Assembly (NCBI GenBank): GCA_032433765.1
Contig: JAVIAB010000092.1
Span: forward strand, 67,155,666-67,219,665
Direction of reading: 5' to 3'
DNA length: 64,000 nt
DNA from: Megaustenia siamemsis
Taxonomy: Eukaryota > Mollusca > Gastropoda > Stylommatophora > Ariophantidae
Shown: piece by piece, positions 54,425-64,000 of the stretch
Layout of the letters: the number at the start of each line of letters is the position of its first letter
Numbering within the stretch: the stretch's first letter is position 1
Program-made: the position numbers and the translations under genes
The notes under the pieces: model-generated
What the model was told of the DNA's origin: nothing
What the model saw: only the letters and a program-made list of their open reading frames with translations
The model's database searches: none

Positions 54425-54735
54425 TCTTCACTTTTCTTTCAGCGTCGAGGAGATATATAACATGCAGTCTTTGCTCTTCTGTTCGCCTCTGCTGCTGTTG
54501 TTTCCTAGTGTTTCTAATATTCCATCAATCCATCTTGTTCGTGGTTGATCCTTGGACCTGGTGTTCTCGTAACGTTTATTGAAGGCTTGTTGTGTAGTGT
54601 TTTTATATTTCTGCCTAGTCACGTGGCCAAACCATTTATTTGCTGTTTCTTTATATTTTCTTTGACGGGGTTATTCTTAGTTTTTTTTTTTTTTCTGTCA
54701 GTTCGTCATTTCTAACCTTATTTCTCAGGTTGTTT
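54425..54735 (-). mobile_element. LINE family W, 3' fragment
   Basis: Antisense. From the right: KWFGHVTRQKYKNTTQQAFN, KRYENTRSKDQPRTRWIDGI, LETLGN, then ISSTLKEK at the 3' end near 54428. It faces away from the plus-strand copy that starts about 10 bp to its right. Confidence 0.82.
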
Positions 54736-54744
54736 CCTGTCTGG

Positions 54745-55175
54745 AAATAACTCTAGAGGCAAAACGAACACTATACAATACAATCACCATCCCAACCACG
54801 CCAGACCTGGACCTTATATGCAAGGACACTAAGAAAAGTAACTTCTACTGAGATGAAATGTGTCAGACGAATGACAGGAAACAGTCTGAGAGATACGATC
54901 AAAAATGAAAAACTGAGAAAAAAAGCTCGGAATAGCCCCCGCCATAGAATATGTCAAGAAACAGATAAAATGGTTTGGCTATGTGACAAGGCAGAAAGAT
55001 CAAAACACAACACAACGAGCCTTCAATAAATGTGAGAATACCAGACCCAAGGGTTGACCACGAAAAAGATGGATCGATGGAATATTAGAAGTACAAGGAA
55101 ACATAACAGCAGCAGAGGGTAACAGAAGCGCAAAAGACCGGAAATTATATCTCTCCTCGACGCTGAAAGGCAAAT
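54745..55175 (+). mobile_element. LINE family W, 3' fragment
   Basis: Plus strand: EITLEAKRTLYNTITIPT, then broken text through TGAAATGTGTCAGACGAATG, AAATGGTTTGGCTATGTGAC and AAAGATGGATCGATGGAATA, ending TCTCTCCTCGACGCTGAAAG. It meets the antisense copy on its right. Confidence 0.8.
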
Positions 55176-56530
55176 GAGGAAGGAAAGAAGAAGTTTCTTG
55201 TCATTCGTCTAACACATTTAATCTCGGTAGAAGTTATTTTTCTTACTGTTCTTGCACATAGGGTCCAGAACTGGCAGTGGTAGCACAACGTTGGGATGAA
55301 GATTGTATTGTAGAGTGCCTGTTTTGCCTCTAAAGTTATTTCTTTGTTGGACAATAGTGGTGATAGCTGTCCAATGATTTGACAAGCTTTATTGCATCTT
55401 TAATCTATTTCTGCTGTTTGTGAATTGACGTTTGTCACTAGACTTCCTAGGAATATAAGTTCCTCTACTTGTTTTAGTTGTCTTCCGTCTGTTGTTATGT
55501 TGATGTTCTGTTTCTCTTTTGCGATATTCATGACTCCCGTTTTGTTAATTTTCATGTTGTATTTTGTACCTGTGCTGTTGGGTCTATTTAAGTGCTCTTG
55601 TAGGTCTTCTATTTTTCCATGTATTAGTGCATAATCGTCTGTAAATAGAAGCTTGTTGATCTCCTGTGCCTCTGATGGGTTGGCTAACTTGCATATATAG
55701 TCCATGTGTGTAATAAATAGTACAAAGGGGGGTGGGGGGGGGGTGGGGGTGGGATAGTATGCACTCCTGTCTTACACTTGATCTAACTTGGAAGTGGACT
55801 GTGTAAACTGCTGCTGTTCTGACTGTGCAACTACTGTTGATGTAGATACTTTTAATTAGATTGGTTAGATGTTTTCTTGTTCCGTATGTTGTTAGTATCT
55901 CCCATAGTTGTTATCTGCTTACGCGGTAGAATGCTTTTTCATGGTCAATGAAAGCTATGTACACATTTTGATTGTATTCTGTTGCCTCCTTGATGACGTT
56001 GGGTTCAGTGTTTGCGCATTCTTGCATGGTTTTTGTTGTGTTATTGGTAGCTGGTACCATGTTTAATAGATATTCAAAATATTCTTTCTACCTCTGCTGT
56101 ATATATTGGGTATTTGATATTGGCTGTCCATCTTTGTCATTTATGATGAGCTCAGTAGGATCGTGGTTTTCTTTTTTCGTTCTTGTTGCTTTTACTGCTT
56201 TGTAGAAATCTCTTGTAGCTGCAGGGGCTTCACCTGTCCTTAGTTTCGTTCCACATACTGTTTTTGAGATGTTAATTACTGTTTTCTTAAACTTTTTCTT
56301 CTTCTACTGTGCATACTTCCTTAGTGAATTTCTTGAATTCCTCTGTTAGTTTTTCTTCTAGGGTTTTTCTTAATCTTTTACTTGTTTTGTTTTTATTGTC
56401 GGTTCTCTTTGCTTGTTTGCATATCCTCTCTTTGTTTTTGGCTTTTTGAGTGTAATCATAACCATTTTATGGCCCGTGTCGCCTGTGATACTAGGGATAG
56501 TTCTGCTGTCGGTTACTCTTTTCTTGTTTT
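55176..56530 (-). mobile_element. LINE family W, reverse transcriptase region
   Basis: Antisense. From about 55960 leftward: YIAFIDHEKAF (motif A), VRTAAVYTVHFQV, a G-rich interruption, then INKLLFTDDYALIHGKIEDL (catalytic box as FTDD), QVEELIFLGSLVTNVNSQTA, then EITLEAKQALYNTIFIPTLC, KITSTEIKCVRRMTRN. Sequence upstream to about 56530 is a decayed palm entry or linker. It is the longest family W copy here and is frameshifted. Confidence 0.82.
55724..55760 (+). repeat. G-rich tract inside LINE W
   Basis: AAAGGGGGGTGGGGGGGGGG, then TGGGGGTGGG. It has four or more G-runs, so quadruplex-capable. It replaces or interrupts the RT text between VRQ and the following conserved block. Confidence 0.8.
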
Positions 56531-56883
56531 ATTTTCTTGTTAGCATCGAATCTGGCTTCTGCATGTTGTGCCATTCCACGTACCAGGTACATAATAAGGT
56601 GTATAATTGCGACTCTCTGTTTGAAGAATGTGTAGAAGAAAGATTAACAGGCAGAAAATAGAATAATAAGAGTAAATTGTACATAGACAAGTAATTAAGG
56701 GTACACAGGTTATATGATGAATGGTTGAAACAGGATTGAATGAGAACTTTAGCGGGGAAAAGTGGGAGATTAATGAACAAAAAACACAATAGACAGAAGT
56801 TAGTTGAGTTGATTTTCAGATCTGTAGCTCAGTGTGAAATGTTGTGATAGAAAAGAGGATGAGAGAGGGTTTCCCACAGGAAG
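56531..56883. other. No gene seen
   Basis: AT-rich spacer between LINE W and LINE A. Confidence 0.5.
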
Positions 56884-57830
56884 GTGACATTCTATCTATC
56901 TATTGACCTTTCGAGCCGTAACCGGCCCATAGGGCGTAGACCAAGATACACCTTCTCCTATATGAATTTTTGTTCTAGCAGTTTTCTTTTAAAGATATTT
57001 TATCAAATCTCGCCATCTGTCTCTGTTCTGTGCAAGCAGTTCTATCTCATTGAGGGAGCCGATTCCTGCTGCTCTTGCCTCTCTCATCAATGTTCTTCTC
57101 AGTGTCTCCCTGGGTCTTCCTCTTTTTCTTTTACCTGTTGTTTCCCATATGAGGGCTTGCTTTGCTATTCGATTATTATCTCTTCTCATCACATGTCCAA
57201 CGTATGACCATCGTCTTTTCTTTATTACTGAAGATATTAGTGGTTGATTGGCGATTTCTCTAATTTCCTCGTTTGTTTTGAATTCGTTCCATTCTATACC
57301 AAGTATTTTCCTTAGACATTTATTTTCGAATGCGTTCAACTTTGTTTCTATATCTCTTGTTGTTTTCCAGCTTTCACACGCATACGTAAGGGTTGATAGT
57401 ACATTTGATTTGAATAGCCTAAGTTTTGTGTTTGTGCTAATGAGTTTTGATTTCCACAACTTTTCAAGGCTTCTGAAAGACATTGCTGCTTTAGCCAGTC
57501 TGATTCTAATTTCTTTGCTCGTATCCCCTTCTCGATCAATGTGACTTCCAAGATAGATGAAGTGATCGATCTCTTCTACTGGTTTGTTTTCCATGTATAT
57601 TTTGTCACTTGTTGGAATTAAACTTTTCATGACTTTAGTCTTTTCATGATTGACCTCAAGCCCAATTTTGCTGGCTATTGATGATAGTTCATTTGTGTTT
57701 TCCTGCATCGTTTTTATCTGATTGCTGATGAGAACTATGTCATCAGCAAAGTCCAGGTCCTCCAAATGGTCTCCTTGTATCCATTCGATGCCTTTATTCA
57801 CAATGGTAAATATAATATGAGCCAGGGTAG
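56884..57830 (-). mobile_element. LINE family A, longest copy, open RT C-terminal frame
   Basis: An uninterrupted frame of 270 residues (57801-56989) includes LEDLDFADDIVLI (the RT catalytic box, FADD), ELSSIASKIGLEVNHEKTKV, MENKPVEEIDHFIYLGSHID, and ends QNRDRWRDLIKYL. The (ATAG)n tail lies at 56892. It is nearly identical to 32164-32793, and the absence of stops points to recent insertion. The 5' end near 57830 cuts into the RT, so it cannot move by itself. Confidence 0.93.
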
Positions 57831-57864
57831 ATTATAGAAAGTGTTTATATTTAAGGTGTTAGAA

Positions 57865-57995
57865 GGTATCATCAATGACAGCACAGCTAGCCAGCCAGTC
57901 CGCTCTTTAATTTCTCCACACTTGCACGTGCTCAGGAATTAGAAAAGGTAACTACGTATCATTGACTTCTGCAATGACTCATTGCAGTGAGTATG
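57865..57995 (-). mobile_element. RNase H-bearing LINE scrap
   Basis: On the plus strand AATGACAGCACAGCTAGCCA, GTCCGCTCTTTAATTTC and TTCTGCAATGACTCATTGC match the reverse complement of 52320-52440, the end of the RNase H domain. Too short to say more. Confidence 0.6.
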
Positions 57996-58209
57996 ACTAT
58001 TATAACTGGTGGAGAGTGAAACAGATATTCTCCACAATCAAGGTTTTACCTATGGGCCTTGTTACAGGCCTATGGTTATAAGTATCCAGAATAATAACAA
58101 GTCTGCTGTACAGAAATTGACTTTATATAATTTTATTCTATTCCATTTATGGAATAAGTTTCATTGTGGTCGAGGCATCCCCAAAGCCGCTCCACTGCCC
58201 GTCCAGGAA
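57996..58209. other. No gene seen
   Basis: Frames here have no family features; possibly part of the flanking LINE. Confidence 0.4.
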
Positions 58210-58795
58210 ATTCTCAAAACATATGCAAACTGATAGTTCCTGTAAGATGTTGATTGTAGATACATCTGCTTTTCCCACTAAGCATTCTGGATATACTAGA
58301 CCCCTTTTCCACCTTTAAACTCCTCAGTCTCTCAATGTATACATCAATGGATGCATTCTCCTTCTCTTCACTTAAGGAATACAGAAAAAACTTAGCAATG
58401 TCCTCTTTGTCCAGAGTAAGGCCACACTCAGTGTCAGAGTCATTAGCGAGCTTATGAGCTATTTCATTGTCATGTACACCAGCATACCCTGGGTATTATA
58501 CCCAAGTTAACATGCTGTAGAGCCATTCAAGAGCTGCATCCACTACTGCCACTGACACTGTCTGTCAATCTTCTGTTGCATACATTGCGAGTCTATTACC
58601 AAGACTGTGTGAACTACATTCTGTGCAACCAGCCATGTTATCGTCACAGTTGCTACTTCTGTCTCCATTCTCATGCTGGACACTGTAATGTTACACCTGC
58701 TAGATTTCCTAGCCACTTCTCTATCATGATGGTGTGCCACAAAACCCCAACCATTGTGCTGTTCACTGGATACATAACCATTTGTGTAGATGATA

Positions 58796-58838
<43 letters not shown>

Positions 58839-58870
58839 TATATTGGTTGATATATTCAAGATTGAGATAC
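58210..58870 (-). mobile_element. LINE fragment with RNase H-like domain
   Basis: Antisense: MAHHHDREVARKSSRCNITV, then SSMRMETEVATVTITWLVAQ, NVVHTVLVIDSQCMQQKI. This is the first half of an RNase H (SSMRME is the Glu-bearing segment, VIDSQ the Asp-bearing strand). Plus-strand TCATGTACACCAGCATACCC further left fits the later GYAGVHDNE-type motif. Stops and frame changes are present. A TA microsatellite lies at 58797-58834. Confidence 0.72.
58797..58834. repeat. (TA)n microsatellite
   Basis: About 36 bp of TA repeats inside the RNase H LINE. Confidence 0.95.
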
Positions 58871-59503
58871 TCACATGTGGTAGACGAAGACTATAATTAA
58901 ACTTTAAAACACTTTTATTAACTTTGGATCAATGGTACTGTCTTATTCCATATAAATTCTTGTGAGTGATGTTGCTAGATCTTATCTTACATAGATAGGC
59001 TCTAAGTAAGGAGAAACATGTTCCAAGAACTTTAACGAGATCAGTACCTGGGTGTAATACCACTAACACCATCACAGAATGATTTCTATGGCTATTATAG
59101 ATACCAGGAAGCAGTTGCCTTAAGGCCAACATAATGTTAAGAATGCCACACCCTCATTTGGTTGTGTATCTTTATAATTATGATCTCAGATATTAATATA
59201 CTTAAGAGAGATAATGGTGACTATCTCCTTTGTGCAGCGACAAGACAATTATGTCCAAGAATTGGCCATTCTTTATATATTAGGACATGATAAGTGATAT
59301 TGGAGTCCCTGAAAAGTAAGGTAATAACACTTCAAATGATTAATTAATTGATAAAAAGACTTGAACAAGATGGTAGATGTACAGTTAAGGTAGGTTCTAG
59401 AGCCAAGAAAGGTCAGCAATTCAATGAGGGAGAAGATTTTATATAACCCATCTGTGTTTATGGAGGTAAGGAAAATGAGTTATACCTATATAACACTGGG
59501 TGT
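58871..59503. other. No gene seen
   Basis: AT-rich. May include eroded LINE sequence but nothing could be assigned. Confidence 0.45.
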
Positions 59504-59578
59504 CCGGTTAGCGCAATCGATAGGCGGTTGGCTTACCACGGCAACAGCCGGGGTTCGTACCCTGGCGAGGACACCTGG
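59504..59578 (+). mobile_element. tRNA-like sequence, probably a SINE head
   Basis: Begins GTGTCCGGTTAGCGCAATCG, contains GGGGTTCGTACCC (box B with a T-arm-like hairpin) and ends GAGGACACC, so the ends pair as an acceptor stem. The D-arm has GGTTAGCGCAATCGATAGGC. The anticodon arm does not fold cleanly, so no anticodon is assigned. It stands 28 bp before a full SINE of a different type. Confidence 0.5.
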
Positions 59579-59605
59579 GTTTTACTAATTCCCTAAAAAT
59601 TAGTG

Positions 59606-59873
59606 GGAGCCGCGATAGCTCAGTGGTTAGTGAACTGGACTACTACGGACAAGGGGTAGGGTTCGATCCCAACCGACGGCTCCGGGTTCACCCAGCCTTA
59701 AATGGGTACCGGATTTTTTCTGGGAAAGTAAAGCAGCACGGGCGTAATACCGACCACATTACCCCAAAAATCATGTGCTGAAGTGAAGGTCTGTAAAATA
59801 TTGGGTCACTAACACCATATTTCCCTATACGCCACTTGGCGTGACGGGGGGGTACTTTACTTTTTTTTTTACT
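59606..59873 (+). mobile_element. tRNA-derived SINE, best-preserved copy
   Basis: Head: GGGAGCCGCGATAGCTCAGT with box A TAGCTCAGTGGTTAGTG, box B GGTTCGATCCC, and a closing GGCTCC that pairs with GGGAGCC. The body contains CACCCAGCCTTAAATGGGTA, TTTTTTCTGGGAAAGTAAAG, AAAAATCATGTGCTGAAG and CGCCACTTGGCGTGACGGGG, and ends in a T run. It serves as the reference for the copies at 2703, 8527, 33010, 35525 and 41255. Confidence 0.92.
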
Positions 59874-59884
59874 ATATAACACTG

Positions 59885-60345
59885 ACTCAAGACAGCCCTG
59901 ACATATGGAAGTGAATCCGTGATAATCAGGCAACAAGAAAGAAAATCCTTGAAGGCCACAGAATTGGTTTCACAGAAGAATGTTGAGAATATCATAACAG
60001 ACAGTTAACACAAAAATAGGTTTATTATTAACATCAGGAGGAAACCATCATAATTTAATGGTTATGTGTTGTCCATTTAGCTTGAGACACATTTTGGCCT
60101 AATTAAATGGCTCTGAAAAATAAGGCTTTTGGCTCTCTGGTGGAGCTGTGAACCATCATGAGAGACATAGATGAAACTGACATCAGTACCAGAAATCCCC
60201 AAAACAAGAAATAACATGGTAGAAGAAAAAGCAGGCCAGGAATTGAGAAAGTAACATATTATGGAGCATGTTGTAGCAAATGGCCAAATTGAAGGAAGAA
60301 TAGATAGAGTGAAACAGAATATCACTAATAGTTTATAAAAAAAAA
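59885..60345 (+). mobile_element. LINE family N relative, decayed 3' fragment
   Basis: Broken plus-strand text: YGSESVIIRQQERKSLKATE, HRRMLRIS, then MEHVVANGQIEGRIDRVKQN near 60260, matching the family's IEGRRDR segment. No long frame survives. Confidence 0.6.
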
Positions 60346-61734
60346 ACACTGTGCAAAATAAATAGTAGAAGTGATAAAAATCTGCAGAGACAGGAGTTAG
60401 TTTTTCCTCATCAGAGTTTGGAAACTGTCAGCTACCCTCCATGATATAGCTACCAAGTTTTCCCTGATGTGGGTACATTACATGCTGCAGCTACTTTGTG
60501 TCACTGATAGGGTTGTGTATCAGGATGTAAGTAAAGATGAATGAATCACTCCAAAGTCTGTAACTGTCCACCCAACAGGAGTGCTATAACTACCTGACAC
60601 TCTATACATGTCAATGTTTTGTTAATTTTATTTCATAGCTGTCCATCAATGCAAGCTAACTAAAGGTCTTCTCTAGGGATTTCTCTTTAGTCACTGCAGT
60701 TAAAGGCCTTCTTCAGGAACTTATCAGATATAAAGCCTGTCTAATTTTAATGTTCCTTGCCCACATCAGTGAGTTGGAAAATGTGTGTTCATACAGTATC
60801 TAACAAGACTGTACCATAAAACATATCACAAAATTGACGAAATAAGTTACAAATATAAGTTCATTTGAATGTTCAAATCTAATTTATTTCTAATACCACA
60901 GAAAATAAAATGGTCACCAAAATATATGTAGAGTTCAATATTATTGCAGAGGAACATTTGTCTAGTATACTCTACTTCTGTTCTGGCATAGTATCTTTTT
61001 AGTTTAATTATATTGTGAATGCATTAATGGATATATTTTTTAAATATATAGAAGCATGTGTATTTATTAAGTTATTATGAATGTGATCTTATAGGAGTGC
61101 ATACTTTAGATGACGCAAAACCAGAGAGTAGAGCTGCTGTAATGGAAAAGACAATGAACAAGGCTGATCCAGTGTTGAGTCTAGATAAGAATTAAGGTTG
61201 CCAGGTTTTTTTTAGGCAATAAAGGAAGATTTTTATGACTTACCATGTATGGTACTTTATGTTATAGCAATGACACCACATATGATATGCAATCTACTAG
61301 TACTGCTACAATCTATTACTACTACTACTACTTTCACTAAAGTCTTTGTTAAACCCTTTACAGTAGGCCTGATTATTTGAAGGTCCAGGAACCAGCCACT
61401 TAAAAATCTCTCTTTTTCTTCAAATACACCGGACTGTAATGTAATTTCACTTTTTTCTTAGAAGGATTTGTTTGGGCACTTATTTTGAACTACAAGATAC
61501 AAACATTTGAATTACTGCTCTACACACCACAAATCACATCGAAGAGGCTGGAAGTATGAGGGTTACGCTGTGTTATCCAGGCAGCTCAACCTCAGACACC
61601 AACCTACTACATCAAAACTATTTATGTTTTTACTAGCCAGGAGCACAAACTGTCGAATAATTCAATTTCTAGTGAGTTTTAAAATATTCAGCCATTTTGT
61701 GGATGTGAGAAAAATGTAACAAATCTGGTTACCA
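60346..61734. other. No gene seen
   Basis: AT-rich sequence of 1.4 kb with a short TAC repeat near 61315. No supported feature. Confidence 0.5.
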
Positions 61735-62475
61735 TCATCATGTGCCATACCGGATGGCGTAGCTGACCATGTCCTTCCACAATCTTCTATCTACAGTGCA
61801 TCGTATCAGTTCTGTTGTTGACTGTTTTCCATTTTCCATGCCATAACACCAAGCTATCCAGTATTTTCTCTCTTTGTCGTCCGTAATCTCTCTTTTCTTT
61901 TATTTTGCCAGTTGTAACCAAGTATTCCAACTTTCCACTTCTCATGATTTGCCCAAAAAATATTGATTGTTTCTTTATGATGTTTTTTAGGAGTTCCCTT
62001 TTTGCATTGACCTCTTTGAGAATCTCTTCATTGGTCTTTTTAGCTGTCCAGGGAACTTTCAACATTCTTCTGAGAAATCCCATCTCTGTGGCCTCTAATC
62101 ATCTTTTCATTTGTTTGTCTACTGTCCATGATTCGCCCGTCCATAGGTCAGATTGGTTCTATATAGCACAGATGAACTCTCTTTCTCATTTCTATTGATA
62201 TACATTTGTTGCAAAAGGTATATTTCATTTTCTGAAATGCTATTTTGGCCAGAGCTATTCTGCTTTTTATTTCTGTGGTGCATCTCCCATCTGATGTTAT
62301 TATTGTATTTGACGCGTTGCACTTGTTTCAGATTTGTCCTGTTTATTTTTATGCTGCATGATGGTGATGATTATTTCTTTGATTTGACCATTACTTCTGA
62401 TTTCTGAGACCTTTTTTATTGCTTTTTTTTACTATTATGTTTATCATTTCTTGTAGTTCATTCTCTGTCTCTGCT
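61735..62475 (-). mobile_element. LINE family N, 3' fragment
   Basis: Antisense. The 3' end at left is CATGTGCCATACCGGATGGC on the plus strand. Frames give MGFLRRMLKVPWTAKKTNEE, NIIKKQSIFFGQIMRSGKLE, TTGKIKEKRDYGRQREKILD. Upstream, QRVKYNNNIRWEMHHRNKKQ and LYFVQ-type text continue to about 62475. Close to 24395-25130 in content. Confidence 0.85.
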
Positions 62476-62561
62476 ATTAAGAAAATGAAAAACAAGCCGT
62501 AAAATGTAATTTTTAAAATGTAAATCTTAGGGAAAAACAGAAGACCTGGCAACCCTAATAC

Positions 62562-62722
62562 GAAAAAATAAAATAAACATAAAATGGTACTGAGTAGCTA
62601 TACTAACAGAAAGACAAGACAAACTAAAATGTTTCTGCAAAAGAGGCTTTTAGTTTTAGTTTGTCTTGTCTTTCTGTTAGTTTAGCTGCTCAATACCATT
62701 TTATGTTTATTTTCTTTGTTTT
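62562..62722. repeat. Near-perfect palindrome, arms about 68 bp, loop about 24 bp
   Basis: Left arm 62562-62629 and right arm 62654-62722 are reverse complements with only a few mismatches (centre GTTTCTGCAAAAGAGGC). Landmarks: ATAAACATAAAATGGTACTG on the left and AATACCATTTTATGTTTATT on the right. It would form a long hairpin. No coding content. Either a foldback MITE-like element or a recent inverted duplication. Confidence 0.92.
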
Positions 62723-64000
62723 CTGAAGCTATACATGTGGCCTCACATAGTATTTAATATTTGTTATATCTGTGCTTATCTCCAACCCTAATAAGAATTG
62801 ACTATTCTCCAGCAAGAATGTCAAGTGGATTTCTATCAGGTCAAATTGTCTACCTAAATGAGATATGCTGGACTGGATATCACAGTCCTTGCTGGATGAT
62901 GCAATACAATTTTCAGAACAATTATTTATAGAGGAAACAATGAAGAAGGTGAAATATGGAGTGATAGGAAGAAGAGATAGAGTGAAACAGAATATCCTTG
63001 AAAGTTTAGAGTGATAGGGTTGCTTGAAGTTTGCAGCATTGAAGCAGGAAAATATGAAATAAATGGTTCTTCTATATGACCTTTTGTAAAACAGGATGAT
63101 ATTTCTTCTTGAGTTTTGATACATTAATTGGTATTAAAATTAATAAGATGACAAAACTATAGGAATTAGTAATAGGATGAATCAGAACATTTTCATTTTT
63201 TTTATTTGAAGACTGTGCTGCATTGTGTTTTGCACTTTGCATTCTGGTGCATCTATCTTTAACATATATCTGCTTGAGATTGCTTCCTTGGCCTTCCCAC
63301 AAAGCAGCAGATGCTTATTGTTTGAACTGTAGAAAATTTATATTATTTATTATTTATGTGTAAATGTTCTGTGATGAATGGCATGTGCAATGTGTATTAA
63401 AATGAACGATACAGATGTAAATATTAGGTATTGCTAGTGTTCAGTGCTGATAAGTGATCTTTACTAGCATGGGTGTAAGTGCCTTTTATGAATAGTGTTA
63501 TTGATATATCATAACTCAATTACTATCAAGTGTAGTATCCTGTTTGTATTTATTGGCCATAATGACACTAACTCCACTTCCTAAGGGAAGTAAATTGATA
63601 ATCTATTTAAACATGTACTGATTCAGTACAAATATTTTATTTTCCAACTCATAGCTCTTTATTTCTTTGTACAGAGATTTTTCTGTTAAAACTTACATAA
63701 TGTTTCTTTTCTTGCCAAGTTTGTAAATATCAATAAACTTGTGTTATATAACTTTATTTGCCATTTTGACAATAAAACTCATAGTGGTATAACCTCTAAT
63801 CAATTTCAAGAGACAGTGGATTTAGTATCAGTGTATCTAGTCATAGGTTGCTTTTTCCTCCTTTGTGCATTTCTAGAATTGGCATTTTTCTTGTCTATAA
63901 GTAAAGCTAATACACATAATACTCACTCTAACATTGCTTAAAATGTAAAAAAAAAATAATAGTTTTACAAACTACCAAAAGTATTCACTAAGAAAAGTTA
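62723..64000. other. No gene seen; one small LINE scrap
   Basis: At 62930-63010 a plus-strand scrap (VKYGVIGRRDRVKQNILESL) resembles the family N GRRDR segment and the copy near 60290. The rest is AT-rich. AATAAA near 63731 could be a polyadenylation signal, but no gene upstream of it was found. Confidence 0.45.

Overview
The window is AT-rich nuclear DNA of an animal. It has spliced genes with GT-AG introns, dense non-LTR retrotransposon debris, tRNA-derived SINEs, Penelope-like elements and long TA microsatellites. Multi-EGF/fucolectin-type sequences, a tRNA-headed SINE and several LINE families of the 'craniofacial development protein 2' type suggest a mollusc, most likely a heterobranch gastropod. 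That identification is an inference from memory of such genomes and was not tested.

Three host loci can be supported, all on the minus strand. (1) The last exon of a profilin-family gene (7280-7614). (2) A single-exon reading frame of 2368 residues (9789-16895). Its middle third is built from decapeptide and then heptapeptide (RDLSNGN) repeats. I do not recognise the protein. (3) A five-exon F-box gene resembling FBXO33 (37934-51244). It has good splice sites, a start codon just below three CACGTG boxes, and about 508 residues. Its introns hold most of the repeats between 38 and 50 kb.

The rest is mobile DNA. For this annotation I name LINE families by their 3' ends: A ((ATAG)n tail), T ((GAT)n tail), N and N' (GATGAT tail), W, Z (zinc-finger-like tail and TA tail), X, and an RNase H-bearing family. 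Several insertions are nested and dated by target-site duplications: T inside W (53 kb), N' inside an N endonuclease (21 kb), and a SINE inside a LINE endonuclease (28 kb). A Penelope-like element at 25.9-27.5 kb has a GIY-YIG frame between inverted arms of about 470 bp.

The most unusual structure is a composite block present at 22.26-24.30 kb and again at 42.44-45.05 kb. On the minus strand each copy has a broken EGF/fucolectin gene, then an array of roughly 40-bp repeats, then a small open reading frame, then a (GA)n end. The same end recurs, inverted and diverged, at 29.30-29.37 kb. One copy splits a LINE inside FBXO33 intron 3. This looks like a gene fragment that became part of a mobile repeat.

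Other structure includes a 34-bp satellite (5.5-7.0 kb), a near-perfect palindrome (62.6 kb) and a larger foldback (39.5-40.3 kb). No rRNA, CRISPR or convincing functional tRNA gene was seen.
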